Shown piece after piece: positions 51,250 to 60,222 of a stretch of 64,000 nucleotides of DNA (positions are counted from its first letter, which is position 1; the number at the start of each line of letters is the position of its first letter). The notes beneath the pieces were generated by a model. The model was not told where the DNA came from. It worked only from the letters and a program-made list of their open reading frames with translations, and ran no database searches. The translations under genes and the position numbers were made by a program. The stretch spans positions 62,001-126,000 of the forward strand of contig NZ_BDCM01000019.1 of assembly GCF_001613505.1 (NCBI RefSeq), given 5' to 3'. The DNA is from Nocardia mikamii NBRC 108933 (GTDB lineage Bacteria > Actinomycetota > Actinomycetes > Mycobacteriales > Mycobacteriaceae).

Positions 51250-52623
51250 ATGTTCCAACGATCGCGTCTCGGTGTACTGCCCGCCACCAGCAGTGAGTTC
51301 GTGGGCAGGTCCGCCCAGCGGGAGCGGATAGCAGCGCTGATCGCGCGTGGCGCGCGGCTGATCACCCTGACCGGTCCCGGCGGCATCGGCAAAACCAGGC
51401 TGGCCATCGAAGCGCTGCGCCGCGATGTCGACCTACCCACGCGCTGGCTGGCGCTGGCGGAACTGGACGCCGAGACCGCGATCGCCGAGCTCCGCGATCT
51501 CGCCGCCCGGCCGGACGGCACCCCGCACGTCCTGGTCCTGGACAGCTGCGATCGGCTGGTGACCGCTCTCGCGATCGAGCTCGCGGACCTGCTCGAGGCC
51601 GACCCGGCACTGACCGTCGTGGCGACCAGTCGTGAGCCGATCGGCTGGATCGACGAACAACTCGTTCCGGTGCCGTCGCTGGATCCCGCACAGGCCTTGC
51701 GGCTGCTGCGAATTCGCATGGAGCTCACCGGCCGCACCGCCGACGGCGACGACGAGGATATCCTCCGGCGGATCTGTGCCCATATGAGCCACAATCCGTT
51801 CGGTCTGCGGCTCGCCGCGATCAGATTGCGGCACAATCCGCCCACCATCGTCCTGCACGAGGTGAGCGGCGATGCCTACGACCGCCGTCTGCAGTGGTCC
51901 GACAGTGCCCGGGTGGGGGTCGAAGCGCGCCACCGCGATATCGGCGCCAACATCGCGTGGTCCACGAGTCGTTGTACACCGACGGAATCTCTTCTGCTGC
52001 AACGTTTGTCGGTATTTCCGGGCGGTTCCGCGGGCGGCGGAGCCGACCGGGAGGCGATCGTGGCGATCTGTGCCGACGACGCGTTGCCGGCGGCGTCGAT
52101 CGAATCGGCACTGGATCGGCTGGTGGAACGTTCGCTGGTGATCGTGCGGCTGACGGCCACCTCGGCGCGGTGGTACCTCACCGAATGTGTCCGCCTCGTC
52201 GCGCGCGCCGAACTGCATCGGCGTGATCCGCTCGAGGCCAATCGGCTCGCCGCCCGGCATCTGCAGCTGCGCCGGCTCGAGGTGCGCCGCGCCGAGGGGT
52301 CGGCGCTGCCGCAGCAGCCCTGTGTCGCCACGGCACAAGCGCCGGTCGCCGCGGTGGCGGCGCCGCGGCCCGAGTCCGATCGCTGGGAGAGCCTGTCGCG
52401 GGCGGAACGTGAGGTCGCGGTGCTGGCGGCCGCGGGCTGGCCCAACAGCGCGATCGCCGTGCGCCGCCACAGTTCGGTGCGCACGGTCGATGCGCAGGTG
52501 GCGATGGTCCGGCAGAAGTTGCAGATCACCTCCCGCGGGCAGATCGCCCGGCATCTGCCCGCCGAGGCTCGGGAGCGGATGCGATCCGAGGCCCGGACCC
52601 GGCGCGAGACGGCCCGGTCGTGA
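51250..52623 (+). CDS. STAND ATPase regulator with C-terminal LuxR-type HTH (shorter paralog)
   Basis: 457 residues. The N-terminal NB-ARC-like ATPase has EFVGRSAQRERIAALI, Walker A TLTGPGGIGKTRLA and Walker B HVLVLDSCD, then VVATSREPIGW. The C-terminal LuxR domain reads WESLSRAEREVAVLAAAGWPNSAIAVRRHSSVRTVDAQVAMVRQKL. Compared with the next gene it lacks the long helical sensor region between ATPase and HTH. The next gene overlaps its stop (GTGA). Signal and targets are unknown. Confidence 0.85.
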   Translation: MFQRSRLGVLPATSSEFVGRSAQRERIAALIARGARLITLTGPGGIGKTRLAIEALRRDVDLPTRWLALAELDAETAIAELRDLAARPDGTPHVLVLDSCDRLVTALAIELADLLEADPALTVVATSREPIGWIDEQLVPVPSLDPAQALRLLRIRMELTGRTADGDDEDILRRICAHMSHNPFGLRLAAIRLRHNPPTIVLHEVSGDAYDRRLQWSDSARVGVEARHRDIGANIAWSTSRCTPTESLLLQRLSVFPGGSAGGGADREAIVAICADDALPAASIESALDRLVERSLVIVRLTATSARWYLTECVRLVARAELHRRDPLEANRLAARHLQLRRLEVRRAEGSALPQQPCVATAQAPVAAVAAPRPESDRWESLSRAEREVAVLAAAGWPNSAIAVRRHSSVRTVDAQVAMVRQKLQITSRGQIARHLPAEARERMRSEARTRRETARS

Positions 52624-55115
52624 CCACACCGTGGATATCCCAATTCGTCGGCCGGACCGCGGAACTGCGCAGCATCGCCGAATTGCTCGACCCCGGTGGG
52701 CCCCGGTTGATCACCCTGCTCGGGCCGGGTGGGATCGGTAAGACGACGCTGGCCACCGAGGCATTGCGCCGATCCCAGCGGCCTGGTCGCGATCAGGTGC
52801 TGTGGGTGCGGCTGGCGCGGCTGGAAACCGGCGCCGGCGTCGAGGCGGTCGCCGAGGAGATCGTGCGAACCGTCGCACCGACCGACCCCACCGGCCGCAG
52901 CGCCGAGGACTGCCTGCTCGACGCCTTCGCCTCGCTGGGCCCCGCTCGCACCATCCTCGTCCTCGACAACTGCGAACACGTCCTGCACCCGGTGGCGCGG
53001 CTGATCGTCGAGTTGCTGAGCGTGAATCCGGACGTCACCGTCGTGGCCACCAGCCGGGAACCGATCGGCTGGACCGACGAGCGGCTGGTGCCGGTGCCGC
53101 CACTCGCCAACGATCATGCGCTGGAACTGTTCCGGCGGCGCGCGGAACTGACCGGCCGGCCGATCGGCGCGGAGCCCGCCACTCTGGAACTGGCCGCCCG
53201 GATCTGCCGGCGCGTGGACAACAATCCGCTGTTCATCCGTCTCGCCGCGGCCCGGCTGCGCTACCGCCCGGTCGCCGAGGTGCTGCGCGATCTCACCGGC
53301 ACCGACTCCGACGCGTGGATGCGCTGGTCGTCGGGCGTGCGGGCCGGTGCCGACGAGCGACACCGCAACGTCGGCGACGTGATCGCCTGGTCCTACGGAC
53401 TGTGCACCGACGCCGAACGCCTGCTGCTGGACCGGATGTCGGTTTTCGCCGCCGGATTCGACCCCGGCGACGAGGAAACCCGCAGCGGCGGAATCGAATA
53501 CAGCGCGGTGGCGCAGGTCTGCGCCGACGAGGCGTTGCCCGAGCCGGTCATCGCCGCCACGCTGGAGCGACTGGTGGAACGGTCGCTGGTGTCGACCCGC
53601 ATGACGGCCACCTCGGTGCGCTATTTCCTGCCCGAGAGCGTGCGAGCGTTCGCGCGCGCCCGGCTGCAGGAGCGGCCGGACGGTTCGGCCGCACCGTCCG
53701 GCGTGCCCGCCCGCCATCGCCGTTACTTCCGCGACAAAGTCGTTGCCGGACAGGCGATGTGGTACGGCCCGGACGAGATGGAGTGGATCGACTGGGTCCG
53801 CGCGGCCTGGAACGACGTGCTGCTCGCGGTGGAGACCAGCCTCGCCGATCCGGGCGAGGCCGTGATCGGACTCGAGATCGCCACCGTGGTCATGGCGTTG
53901 CGGGTGCCGTTCCTCACCGGCACCAACCGCGCGGTCACCGGGCTCACGGAGCGCGCCCTCGCGGTGATCGGCGACGATCCGGCGTTGTCGTCGCTGCGGA
54001 TCTCGGCCAAGGCGCTGATCGGCTGGATCGCGGTGTGGCAGGGCCGGTTCGACTACACCTCCCGGCTCCTCGGCGAATGTGCTGCCGAATGTCTCACCGA
54101 TCCGGTGCTGCGCGGGGAATGGCGTGAGCACACCGCCGACGACATCGGTCTGCCCGCCCAGGTCGAATTCACCTGGGGGCTGGAACTGTTCCTGGTGCGC
54201 CTGGACCTGCGCGCGATCGATGTGTTGTCGCGCGCCCGCCGCAAGTTCGCGGCCGTCGGCGATCGCGGCGGCACCCAGCGCAGCGATCTGTTCACCGTGC
54301 TCGCGGCCGCCAGCCTGGCGACTCCGGAGGTCGCCGGGCGGGTGGTGCGCCGCCATCTGCACGACGCGGCGAAAACGGATGCGGCCTGGGCGGTGTCCTG
54401 GGCCGAGTTCGCGGAACTGGTCGCCACCATCCGCCACGGCGACCCCGCGGACGCCGTGCGCCGGGGCCGGGCGGCGGTGGCCGCGCATCTCGATCGCGGG
54501 GATACCTGGACCGCGGGCTGGATCATCCACTTCTGCACCGTCGCGCTGGCCACGATCCTGTCGCGGCGTATCGAATCCGGTGCGCGCCCGGGCGAACTCG
54601 CCGCCGCCGCGCGCGAGATCGCCTACCTGCAGGGCGGTACCGCCGCGTTGCATCGTTCGATGGGGATCGCCTCGGACCGGGTGCCGCTGGTGGTGGAGGG
54701 ATCGGTGGCCGCGCGTACGGCCGCGACCGCGGTGCTGGGCGACCAGCGCTACGCCGCCGCGGTGCGTCGCGGTGGGCGGATGCGGCCGCAGGAGAACGAA
54801 CTGCAGCGGTATTTCCTCGGACGGCTGGAGATCGTCGAGGACGCCGACGCCGGCCCGGACGATGCACGCTGGCAGGAACTTTCACCCGCCGAACGTGAGA
54901 TCGCGATCCTGGTGGCCGCCGGGTGGACCAACAGCGCGGTCGCCGTGCGCCGCGGGACATCGGTCCGCACGGTCGACGCCCAGGTCGCGACCATTCGCCG
55001 GAAGCTCGCGGCCGCGGACCGCTCGGCGATCATCCACCGCATTCCGGGCGGCTTGCGCGATCGCGTGCGTGCCGAATCGCGGCAGCCACCGGGACGCCTG
55101 CGCCGAACCCTCTGA
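52620..55115 (+). CDS. STAND ATPase regulator with C-terminal LuxR-type HTH (full-length paralog)
   Basis: 831 residues from GTG 52620, overlapping the preceding stop. Order: NB-ARC ATPase (about 10-320; LLGPGGIGKTTLA, TILVLDNCEH, VVATSREPIGW), TPR-like helical region (about 360-730), then LuxR HTH (LSPAEREIAILVAAGWTNSAVAVRRGTSVRTVDAQVATIRRKL). The family uses ATP binding to switch from an inactive to a DNA-binding form. It is a tandem paralog of the previous gene and the two probably cooperate. Confidence 0.87.
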   Translation: MTTPWISQFVGRTAELRSIAELLDPGGPRLITLLGPGGIGKTTLATEALRRSQRPGRDQVLWVRLARLETGAGVEAVAEEIVRTVAPTDPTGRSAEDCLLDAFASLGPARTILVLDNCEHVLHPVARLIVELLSVNPDVTVVATSREPIGWTDERLVPVPPLANDHALELFRRRAELTGRPIGAEPATLELAARICRRVDNNPLFIRLAAARLRYRPVAEVLRDLTGTDSDAWMRWSSGVRAGADERHRNVGDVIAWSYGLCTDAERLLLDRMSVFAAGFDPGDEETRSGGIEYSAVAQVCADEALPEPVIAATLERLVERSLVSTRMTATSVRYFLPESVRAFARARLQERPDGSAAPSGVPARHRRYFRDKVVAGQAMWYGPDEMEWIDWVRAAWNDVLLAVETSLADPGEAVIGLEIATVVMALRVPFLTGTNRAVTGLTERALAVIGDDPALSSLRISAKALIGWIAVWQGRFDYTSRLLGECAAECLTDPVLRGEWREHTADDIGLPAQVEFTWGLELFLVRLDLRAIDVLSRARRKFAAVGDRGGTQRSDLFTVLAAASLATPEVAGRVVRRHLHDAAKTDAAWAVSWAEFAELVATIRHGDPADAVRRGRAAVAAHLDRGDTWTAGWIIHFCTVALATILSRRIESGARPGELAAAAREIAYLQGGTAALHRSMGIASDRVPLVVEGSVAARTAATAVLGDQRYAAAVRRGGRMRPQENELQRYFLGRLEIVEDADAGPDDARWQELSPAEREIAILVAAGWTNSAVAVRRGTSVRTVDAQVATIRRKLAAADRSAIIHRIPGGLRDRVRAESRQPPGRLRRTL

Positions 55116-55245
55116 TGTCGAAAGATACTGCGGCGGAGCACTGTCCGGATCTGTCGCTGGGCGCACGCGATCGCCGCGACGAACCGTTTCCGCCGGTGGC
55201 CGTTCGTATCCGGTACCGCCGGTCAACGGCTCGCCACGCGTGTTT

Positions 55246-56367
55246 TCACGGGTGCGCGATTCCCGGACCGCCGAGGGACTCGGTGACCCGGTCTCGACTC
55301 CGACTGTCGCCCAAGGCTTTCAGGGCGCGGTCGACATCGTCGGAGTCGTTGTGGACGTGGAACGACACCCGCAGCGCGCCCGCTCGGGCCGTGGTCACCA
55401 CCGCGGCCTCGGCCAGGGCCTCCGCGGCGGCCGCGGCGCCCGGAATCGACACGATCGGCGCTCGTCCGGGAACGGGTGTGAAGCCGAGGTCGTCCAAGCC
55501 GGCGCGGAAGCGGTCGGCCAACGCCAGATCGTGGGCCTGAACCGCCGGAACGGTCAACTCCTCCAGCAGTTCCGCCCCGGCCAGCGCGCCCACCACACCG
55601 AGCCAATCGGGCGTGGCGTCGAAGCGGCGCGCGGTGTCGGCGAGCCGTTGCGGCGCATACATTTCCGCCCAGCGGTCGGCGGCCGCGTACCAGCCCGGCG
55701 CATGCGGGCGCACCCGGTCGGCGATCTCCGGCCGGATCGCCAGCAGCCCGACGCTGCGGGCGCCGAGCAGCCATTTGAAACTCGCGCACACCCAGATGTC
55801 GGCATCGGCGAATCGCAGCGGCAACCAGCCCGCGGCCTGCGAGACATCGAACAGCAGCAGCGCGTCGTGCGCCGTGGTGGCCGCGCGCAGCCGCGCCGCG
55901 TCGACCGTCCGGCCGTCGGCGGACTGGACGAGACTGCACGCCACCAGCGCGGTGTCCGGCCGTACCTCCTCGGCGAGTCGCTCCAGTTCCACCGTGCGCA
56001 CCCGCAGATCCCCGCGGTAGCGGAACGGGTTCGGCACGGACGCGAAATCGCCCGCGGCGACCAGCACTTCGGAGCCGGGAGCCAGTGCCGCCGCGGCCGG
56101 TCCGATGAGAGCGGCGGCCGAATTGCCGATCGCCACATCGGCTGCCGTCGCACCGTCGAGCAGGCGGGCATAAGCGGCGCGCAGCCGATCCACCCGATCG
56201 TCGTAGCGCGAGGGTGCGCGATGCCCGCTCGCCCACCCGTCGAGGACCGCACGCACCGCGGTGAACGCGCGGACCGGCGGAATGCCGTACGAGGCGGTGT
56301 CGAGGTAGGTGGTGTCGACCGCGAATTCGTGGCCGGCCAGAGCGGGAACATACGCCGAGGAGGTCAT
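55246..56367 (-). CDS. class V aminotransferase-fold PLP enzyme
   Basis: 373 residues. The fold is recognised from YLDTASYGIPPVRAFTAVRAVLDGW at the start, then LLLFDVSQAAGWLPLRF and the PLP lysine motif CASFKWLLGARSVGLLAI. The family includes cysteine desulfurases, kynureninase-like and isopenicillin-N-epimerase-like enzymes; the substrate cannot be told from the sequence. No accessory Fe-S or tryptophan genes are nearby. It is transcribed toward the LuxR-type gene and has the MBL-fold gene upstream on the same strand (118-base gap). Confidence 0.85.
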   Translation of the reverse strand: MTSSAYVPALAGHEFAVDTTYLDTASYGIPPVRAFTAVRAVLDGWASGHRAPSRYDDRVDRLRAAYARLLDGATAADVAIGNSAAALIGPAAAALAPGSEVLVAAGDFASVPNPFRYRGDLRVRTVELERLAEEVRPDTALVACSLVQSADGRTVDAARLRAATTAHDALLLFDVSQAAGWLPLRFADADIWVCASFKWLLGARSVGLLAIRPEIADRVRPHAPGWYAAADRWAEMYAPQRLADTARRFDATPDWLGVVGALAGAELLEELTVPAVQAHDLALADRFRAGLDDLGFTPVPGRAPIVSIPGAAAAAEALAEAAVVTTARAGALRVSFHVHNDSDDVDRALKALGDSRSRDRVTESLGGPGIAHP

Positions 56368-56484
56368 GAGGCCATGGTCGCGAGCGAGTGGCCCGCCGGT
56401 CCATAGCCAGACGGGGCCCGCTGGACCGCTCGAAGGTGCCGATTCTCCCGCGACCGCCCGCAGCGGAGGCCGCCCGCGGTGCCC

Positions 56485-57435
56485 TCAGCTGCCGTGCGCC
56501 GCGCCCGCCTCCTCGGACCGCAACCGCTGGGCGGCCGCGTGGTCATGGGTCGGCACCACCGTCACCGTCGTGCGCACCAGGTGCAGCCGGTGCAGGGTCC
56601 GGAAGGTCAGATCGCGATCGTCATCGGCGAAACCGCCCGGGTAGCTTGCCTTCTGGCGGACCTTGTCGATCTGCAGATGATGCCAGGCGGCATCGCCGGC
56701 GAGCAGTACCCAGCCGCGCCGGGTATGGGCGAGCACGCCGATACTCCCAGGGGTGTGCCCGGCCAGATCCACCAGCACCACGGTCCCGTCACCGAACAGA
56801 TCGTGGCTCGCGGTGAACGTCAGCACCGGCGGTCCGTCGAGGTCGTATTCGACCACCGGCCGCTCCCGCAGCGCATCGCGCACGCCGCCGACCGGCGCGA
56901 CCGGCCCGGTCATGATCCACCGCTGCTCGACGCGATGCATGTGGACGGGCAATCCCGGCAGATCCAGCAGACCGCACACATGATCCCAATGCGCGTGGGT
57001 GGGCAGCGCGAAATCCAGCGGTCGCGGGTCGTGCTCACGCAGCGAGTCGACGGTCGCCACGGTGGCCGCCGGGGGCCGCACCGCGACCCGCAGGACCGCC
57101 GGGAGCTGCGCGATCGCCCGCCGTTCGGCATCCAGGCAGACGCCGGGGTCGACCACGAACCGGGCCTGCGGATGTTCGACGACGAAGGCGGTCAGCGCGT
57201 TGTCGATACGTCGCGGGGTGAACGTTCCCTCGACGACCGCCGCCGTCGGCACCGAGCGTGGCACCTGCGGCAGCGAGCGCACCGAGACGACGCCTCGGGG
57301 CTCGGGCAGCCCGGCGTCGGGGAGCGAGGCCAGCAAGCGCCGATCGAGCCGGCGGGGCAGCATCAGCCCGCGCACGGAACCCACTGCGGCAGTGCAGCAT
57401 TCGAGCACACTCGGTGCCTTCACCGGATCCGGCAT
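56485..57435 (-). CDS. metallo-beta-lactamase-fold hydrolase
   Basis: 316 residues. The zinc motif THAHWDHV (HxHxDH) is near residue 148. Further ligands are DLAGHTPGS (His), AGDAAW (Asp) and VVPTHDH (His). The motif set is complete, so an active hydrolase is likely; the substrate is unknown (lactonase-like members look similar). It is divergent from a MerR regulator, with a MerR-type operator in between, so that regulator probably controls it. Confidence 0.87.
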   Translation of the reverse strand: MPDPVKAPSVLECCTAAVGSVRGLMLPRRLDRRLLASLPDAGLPEPRGVVSVRSLPQVPRSVPTAAVVEGTFTPRRIDNALTAFVVEHPQARFVVDPGVCLDAERRAIAQLPAVLRVAVRPPAATVATVDSLREHDPRPLDFALPTHAHWDHVCGLLDLPGLPVHMHRVEQRWIMTGPVAPVGGVRDALRERPVVEYDLDGPPVLTFTASHDLFGDGTVVLVDLAGHTPGSIGVLAHTRRGWVLLAGDAAWHHLQIDKVRQKASYPGGFADDDRDLTFRTLHRLHLVRTTVTVVPTHDHAAAQRLRSEEAGAAHGS

Positions 57436-57502
57436 GTCATTCGTCCGTTCTGTGGGGGGCCGCGAACGACGGGATCGTCGCCACGTGTTGTGGCACGATA
57501 AA

Positions 57503-57522
57503 ACTTAAGGTCGACATGAAGT
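57503..57522 (-). promoter_or_regulatory. MerR-type operator in the divergent promoter region
   Basis: ACTTAAGGTC-GACATGAAGT: 8 of 10 positions are symmetric. Read on the minus strand it sits in an 18-base spacer between TTTACT and TTATCG, the overlong spacing typical of MerR-activated promoters. This would drive the MBL-fold gene. Confidence 0.55.
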
Positions 57523-57540
57523 AAAGGGGTGAGGCCGGCG

Positions 57541-57981
57541 ATGGACGAGGGACTGAAGATCGGCGACGCCGCCGTGGTGGTCGGAGTCGAGGCGCATGTG
57601 CTGCGCCACTGGGAATCGGTCGGGCTGCTGCATCCGGCCCGCAGTCCCTCCGGGCATCGCGCCTACGACGAGCAGACTCTCGACCGGGCACGGCTGATCC
57701 GCACCCTGCAGCGCACCGGGTTGTCGCTGCGCCGGATCCGGGAACTCGGCCTCTCCGGGCGCGACGAGCGGCTGGCCCTGATCGGCGACGAGCGGGCCCG
57801 GTTGCGCCGCCGCATCGACCTGTTCGAGGCCACCGATCGTTTCCTCGCGCACATCCTCGACTGCCGGCATCCGATCCTCGCCGAATGCCCCGACTGCTCC
57901 GGTTTCCTCGCCGCGTACGGCGACGAGCGAGACCGGCACGAACTCGCGGATCGAGCCCACCCGACGCCGGCCGCTCACTGA
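57541..57981 (+). CDS. MerR-family transcriptional regulator
   Basis: 146 residues. The N-terminal HTH reads LKIGDAAVVVGVEAHVLRHWESVGLLHPARSPSGHRAYDEQTLDRARLIRTLQRTGLSLRRIREL. A coiled dimer helix follows. The C-terminal region has CRHPILAECPDCSGF, three cysteines that could bind metal or sense oxidation. GTGAGG precedes the ATG; a GTG 12 bases upstream is less likely. It is divergent from the MBL-fold gene and its 3' end overlaps the convergent GGDEF gene by 7 bases. Confidence 0.87.
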   Translation: MDEGLKIGDAAVVVGVEAHVLRHWESVGLLHPARSPSGHRAYDEQTLDRARLIRTLQRTGLSLRRIRELGLSGRDERLALIGDERARLRRRIDLFEATDRFLAHILDCRHPILAECPDCSGFLAAYGDERDRHELADRAHPTPAAH

Positions 57982-59270
57982 TGCAGGCGTGACCGGCTGC
58001 CGGGACGCTGCCGCGCGGTCTTGTTGCGGTACATCGCGGTGTCGACCGCATGCATGAGATCGTCGACCGCCTCGGGTTGCCTGGTGACCAGCGCGGTTCC
58101 GATCGACGCGCCCACCGTGATCGACCCGCCGGCCACCCCCACCGGTTCGCCGAGTGCCGCCAGCAGCCGGGCCGACATGTCGACCAGTCGCGCCTCACCC
58201 GTGCACCGCTCGATCAGCACGATGAACTCGTCGCCGCCGATCCGTGCGGCCAGTCCGTCGGGCGCGGCGGCCGCTCCCAGCCGCTCGGCGACCGTGCGCA
58301 GCACGCGATCACCGATGGTGTGGCCGTAGTCGTCGTTGATCTCCTTGAACCCGTCCAGGTCGAGATAGCACAGGCCGATGGGCGGCTCGGCCCGCGCGAG
58401 CCGGTCGAAGAACAGCAGCCGGTTGGCGAGCCCGGTCAGGTCGTCGTGATGGGCCTCGTACCAGAGCCGGTCGGCCAGCGCCTTGCGTTCGGTGATGTCG
58501 ACGGCCACCCCGATGAGGAATCGCACGCTGCCGCGCGCGTCCCGCACCACCGACATGGACAGGTCGATATCGGAGTGGTGGCCGTCGGGCCGGGTGAGTG
58601 AGGTCTCCATCCGGAACCGGTCCAGGCCGCCGGTCAGCAACTGCTGGAACTGGGTGTAGGCCTCACCGATGTTGTCCTCGCCGAGCACCGCCGCCACCGA
58701 CCGGCCGATTATCAGGTCGATCGGCACCCCGAGCATCTCGGCGAAGGCGGCGTTCACGTCGCGGACCCTGCCGGTCTCGGCGTCGATGGTGCCGATTCCC
58801 ACCGAGGCGCCGGCGAAGATGGCGCCGAACCGGGCCTCCGACAGTTGCCGCCGCGCCTGTTCCTCACGGACCGCGGCCAGGGCGGCGCTCAGCGTGGTCT
58901 CCTGCTCGGCCAGGGCGGCGCCGCGCAGCGCCGCGGTGAATCCGGCGGCGAACTCTCCGGCCACGGTGACGGCGCGGTCGCGCACGGTCTCGTAGCCGGG
59001 GTCGCCGGGGTCCGGGCAGATCTCGGCGACCATATCGCGGCAGATCACCGCGACCGATCGGCTCACCGCGGCATCGTCGCGATAATTCGCGGCGACCAGC
59101 GACGAGGCGGCCAGCCGGGCCGCGTCGAGGCCGGCGGTGCCGCGCAGCGCGCCGAGCAGTTCCTCACACAGGCCGGCGAGCAGGGCCTCGATCTCGGTTC
59201 GCGTCAGCGTCGGCGCGACCACTCCGTCGAGTGCGTCGGCCCACCGCGCCGCCAACTCCTGCGAACCCAC
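57975..59270 (-). CDS. PAS-GGDEF diguanylate cyclase
   Basis: 431 residues from GTG 59270 (GGGG 7-10 bases upstream); the longer frame from 59363 would overlap the upstream gene. The N-terminal 150 residues are helical, possibly a sensory domain. A PAS domain follows (RFGAIFAGASVGIGTIDAETGRVRDVNAAFAEMLG ... GVAVDITERKAL). The GGDEF domain has the intact active site RIGGDEFIVLIER. The RxxD inhibitory site five residues before GGDEF is absent, so product feedback is not expected by that route. No EAL domain. It makes cyclic di-GMP; the signal is unknown. Confidence 0.9.
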   Translation of the reverse strand: MGSQELAARWADALDGVVAPTLTRTEIEALLAGLCEELLGALRGTAGLDAARLAASSLVAANYRDDAAVSRSVAVICRDMVAEICPDPGDPGYETVRDRAVTVAGEFAAGFTAALRGAALAEQETTLSAALAAVREEQARRQLSEARFGAIFAGASVGIGTIDAETGRVRDVNAAFAEMLGVPIDLIIGRSVAAVLGEDNIGEAYTQFQQLLTGGLDRFRMETSLTRPDGHHSDIDLSMSVVRDARGSVRFLIGVAVDITERKALADRLWYEAHHDDLTGLANRLLFFDRLARAEPPIGLCYLDLDGFKEINDDYGHTIGDRVLRTVAERLGAAAAPDGLAARIGGDEFIVLIERCTGEARLVDMSARLLAALGEPVGVAGGSITVGASIGTALVTRQPEAVDDLMHAVDTAMYRNKTARQRPGSRSRLHQ

Positions 59271-59301
59271 CCTGCAACCCCTGCCTATCTCGTGGACCCC
59301 G

Positions 59302-60105
59302 TCACACCTTGTGTCCCACGCCGCCCAAACCGAGCGAGCGTCCCGGCGTTTCGTGCAGGTCACGCTCGGATTCCGGGCGCCACAGCGGTAGTTCGACGAC
59401 GCCCGGCTCGACCGGTTCCCAGCCGGTGAACATGTCGACGATGGATGCGCGGTCGCGAAAACGAATTCCGACGCCGCTGGTCGACTCCTCGTGAATCCGG
59501 GCGGCCGCCTCCGGACGGTGTGCCGAGGACAGATGGGAGATCGCGATATAGCTGCCCGGCGCCACGGCTGCCCGCAACGCGGCGACCTGCTCGCGCGGAC
59601 GTTCCTCGTCCTGCAGCAGATGCAGCACGGCGACCAGCAGCAGACCGACGGGACGCTCGAAGTCGATCAGGCCGGTCTCGCGGGCGCGGGTGAGCAGTTC
59701 CTCCGGCTTGCGCAGATCCGCCTCGATGGCGCCCGCGTGGTCGTTGCCGTGCAGGATGGTGGCCGCATGGGTGACCGCGACCGGGTCGATGTCGACGTAG
59801 AGAACACGGATCGAGGGATCGATGTCCTGCGCGACCTCGTGCACGTTCCCCGCAGTGGGAATGCCCGATCCGATGTCGAGGAACTGCCGGATCCCGGAGT
59901 CGATCATGAATCGGACCGCTCGGCGCAGGAAAGCGCGGTTGCTCAATGCCAGCCGCGGTAGATCCGGCACCAGCTTGCGCCCCTCCGCCGCGGCCCATCG
60001 GTCCACTTCGAAATTGTGGGAACCCCCCAGCAGCGCGTCGTACATCCGGGCCGGGCTGGGCCGCTGCATATCCACGCCCTCGGGCGCCCACGCTGGCCTG
60101 TCCAC
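59302..60105 (-). CDS. DUF574-type SAM-dependent methyltransferase
   Basis: 267 residues from GTG 60105, which has AGAGGGG 7 bases upstream; the ORF could start earlier but without a ribosome-binding site. The family signature is clear: PSPARMYDALLGGSHNFEVDR, then FLDIGSGIPTAGNVHEVAQ (SAM-binding loop), VLYVDIDPVAVTHA and LLVAVLHLLQDEERP. These methyltransferases are abundant in actinobacteria and their substrates are mostly unknown. It ends 31 bases before the GGDEF gene, likely one operon. Confidence 0.9.
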   Translation of the reverse strand: MDRPAWAPEGVDMQRPSPARMYDALLGGSHNFEVDRWAAAEGRKLVPDLPRLALSNRAFLRRAVRFMIDSGIRQFLDIGSGIPTAGNVHEVAQDIDPSIRVLYVDIDPVAVTHAATILHGNDHAGAIEADLRKPEELLTRARETGLIDFERPVGLLLVAVLHLLQDEERPREQVAALRAAVAPGSYIAISHLSSAHRPEAAARIHEESTSGVGIRFRDRASIVDMFTGWEPVEPGVVELPLWRPESERDLHETPGRSLGLGGVGHKV

Positions 60106-60222
60106 TCGAATCCCCTCTTGCCGATCGAGAATCGGCCCGCCGGACGGAGGGTCCGGGGCCGATCTTGTCGAAGCCCAACTGTACGCCCACGCCGGGCCGG
60201 TCGGCGGACACACATCGGCCGC

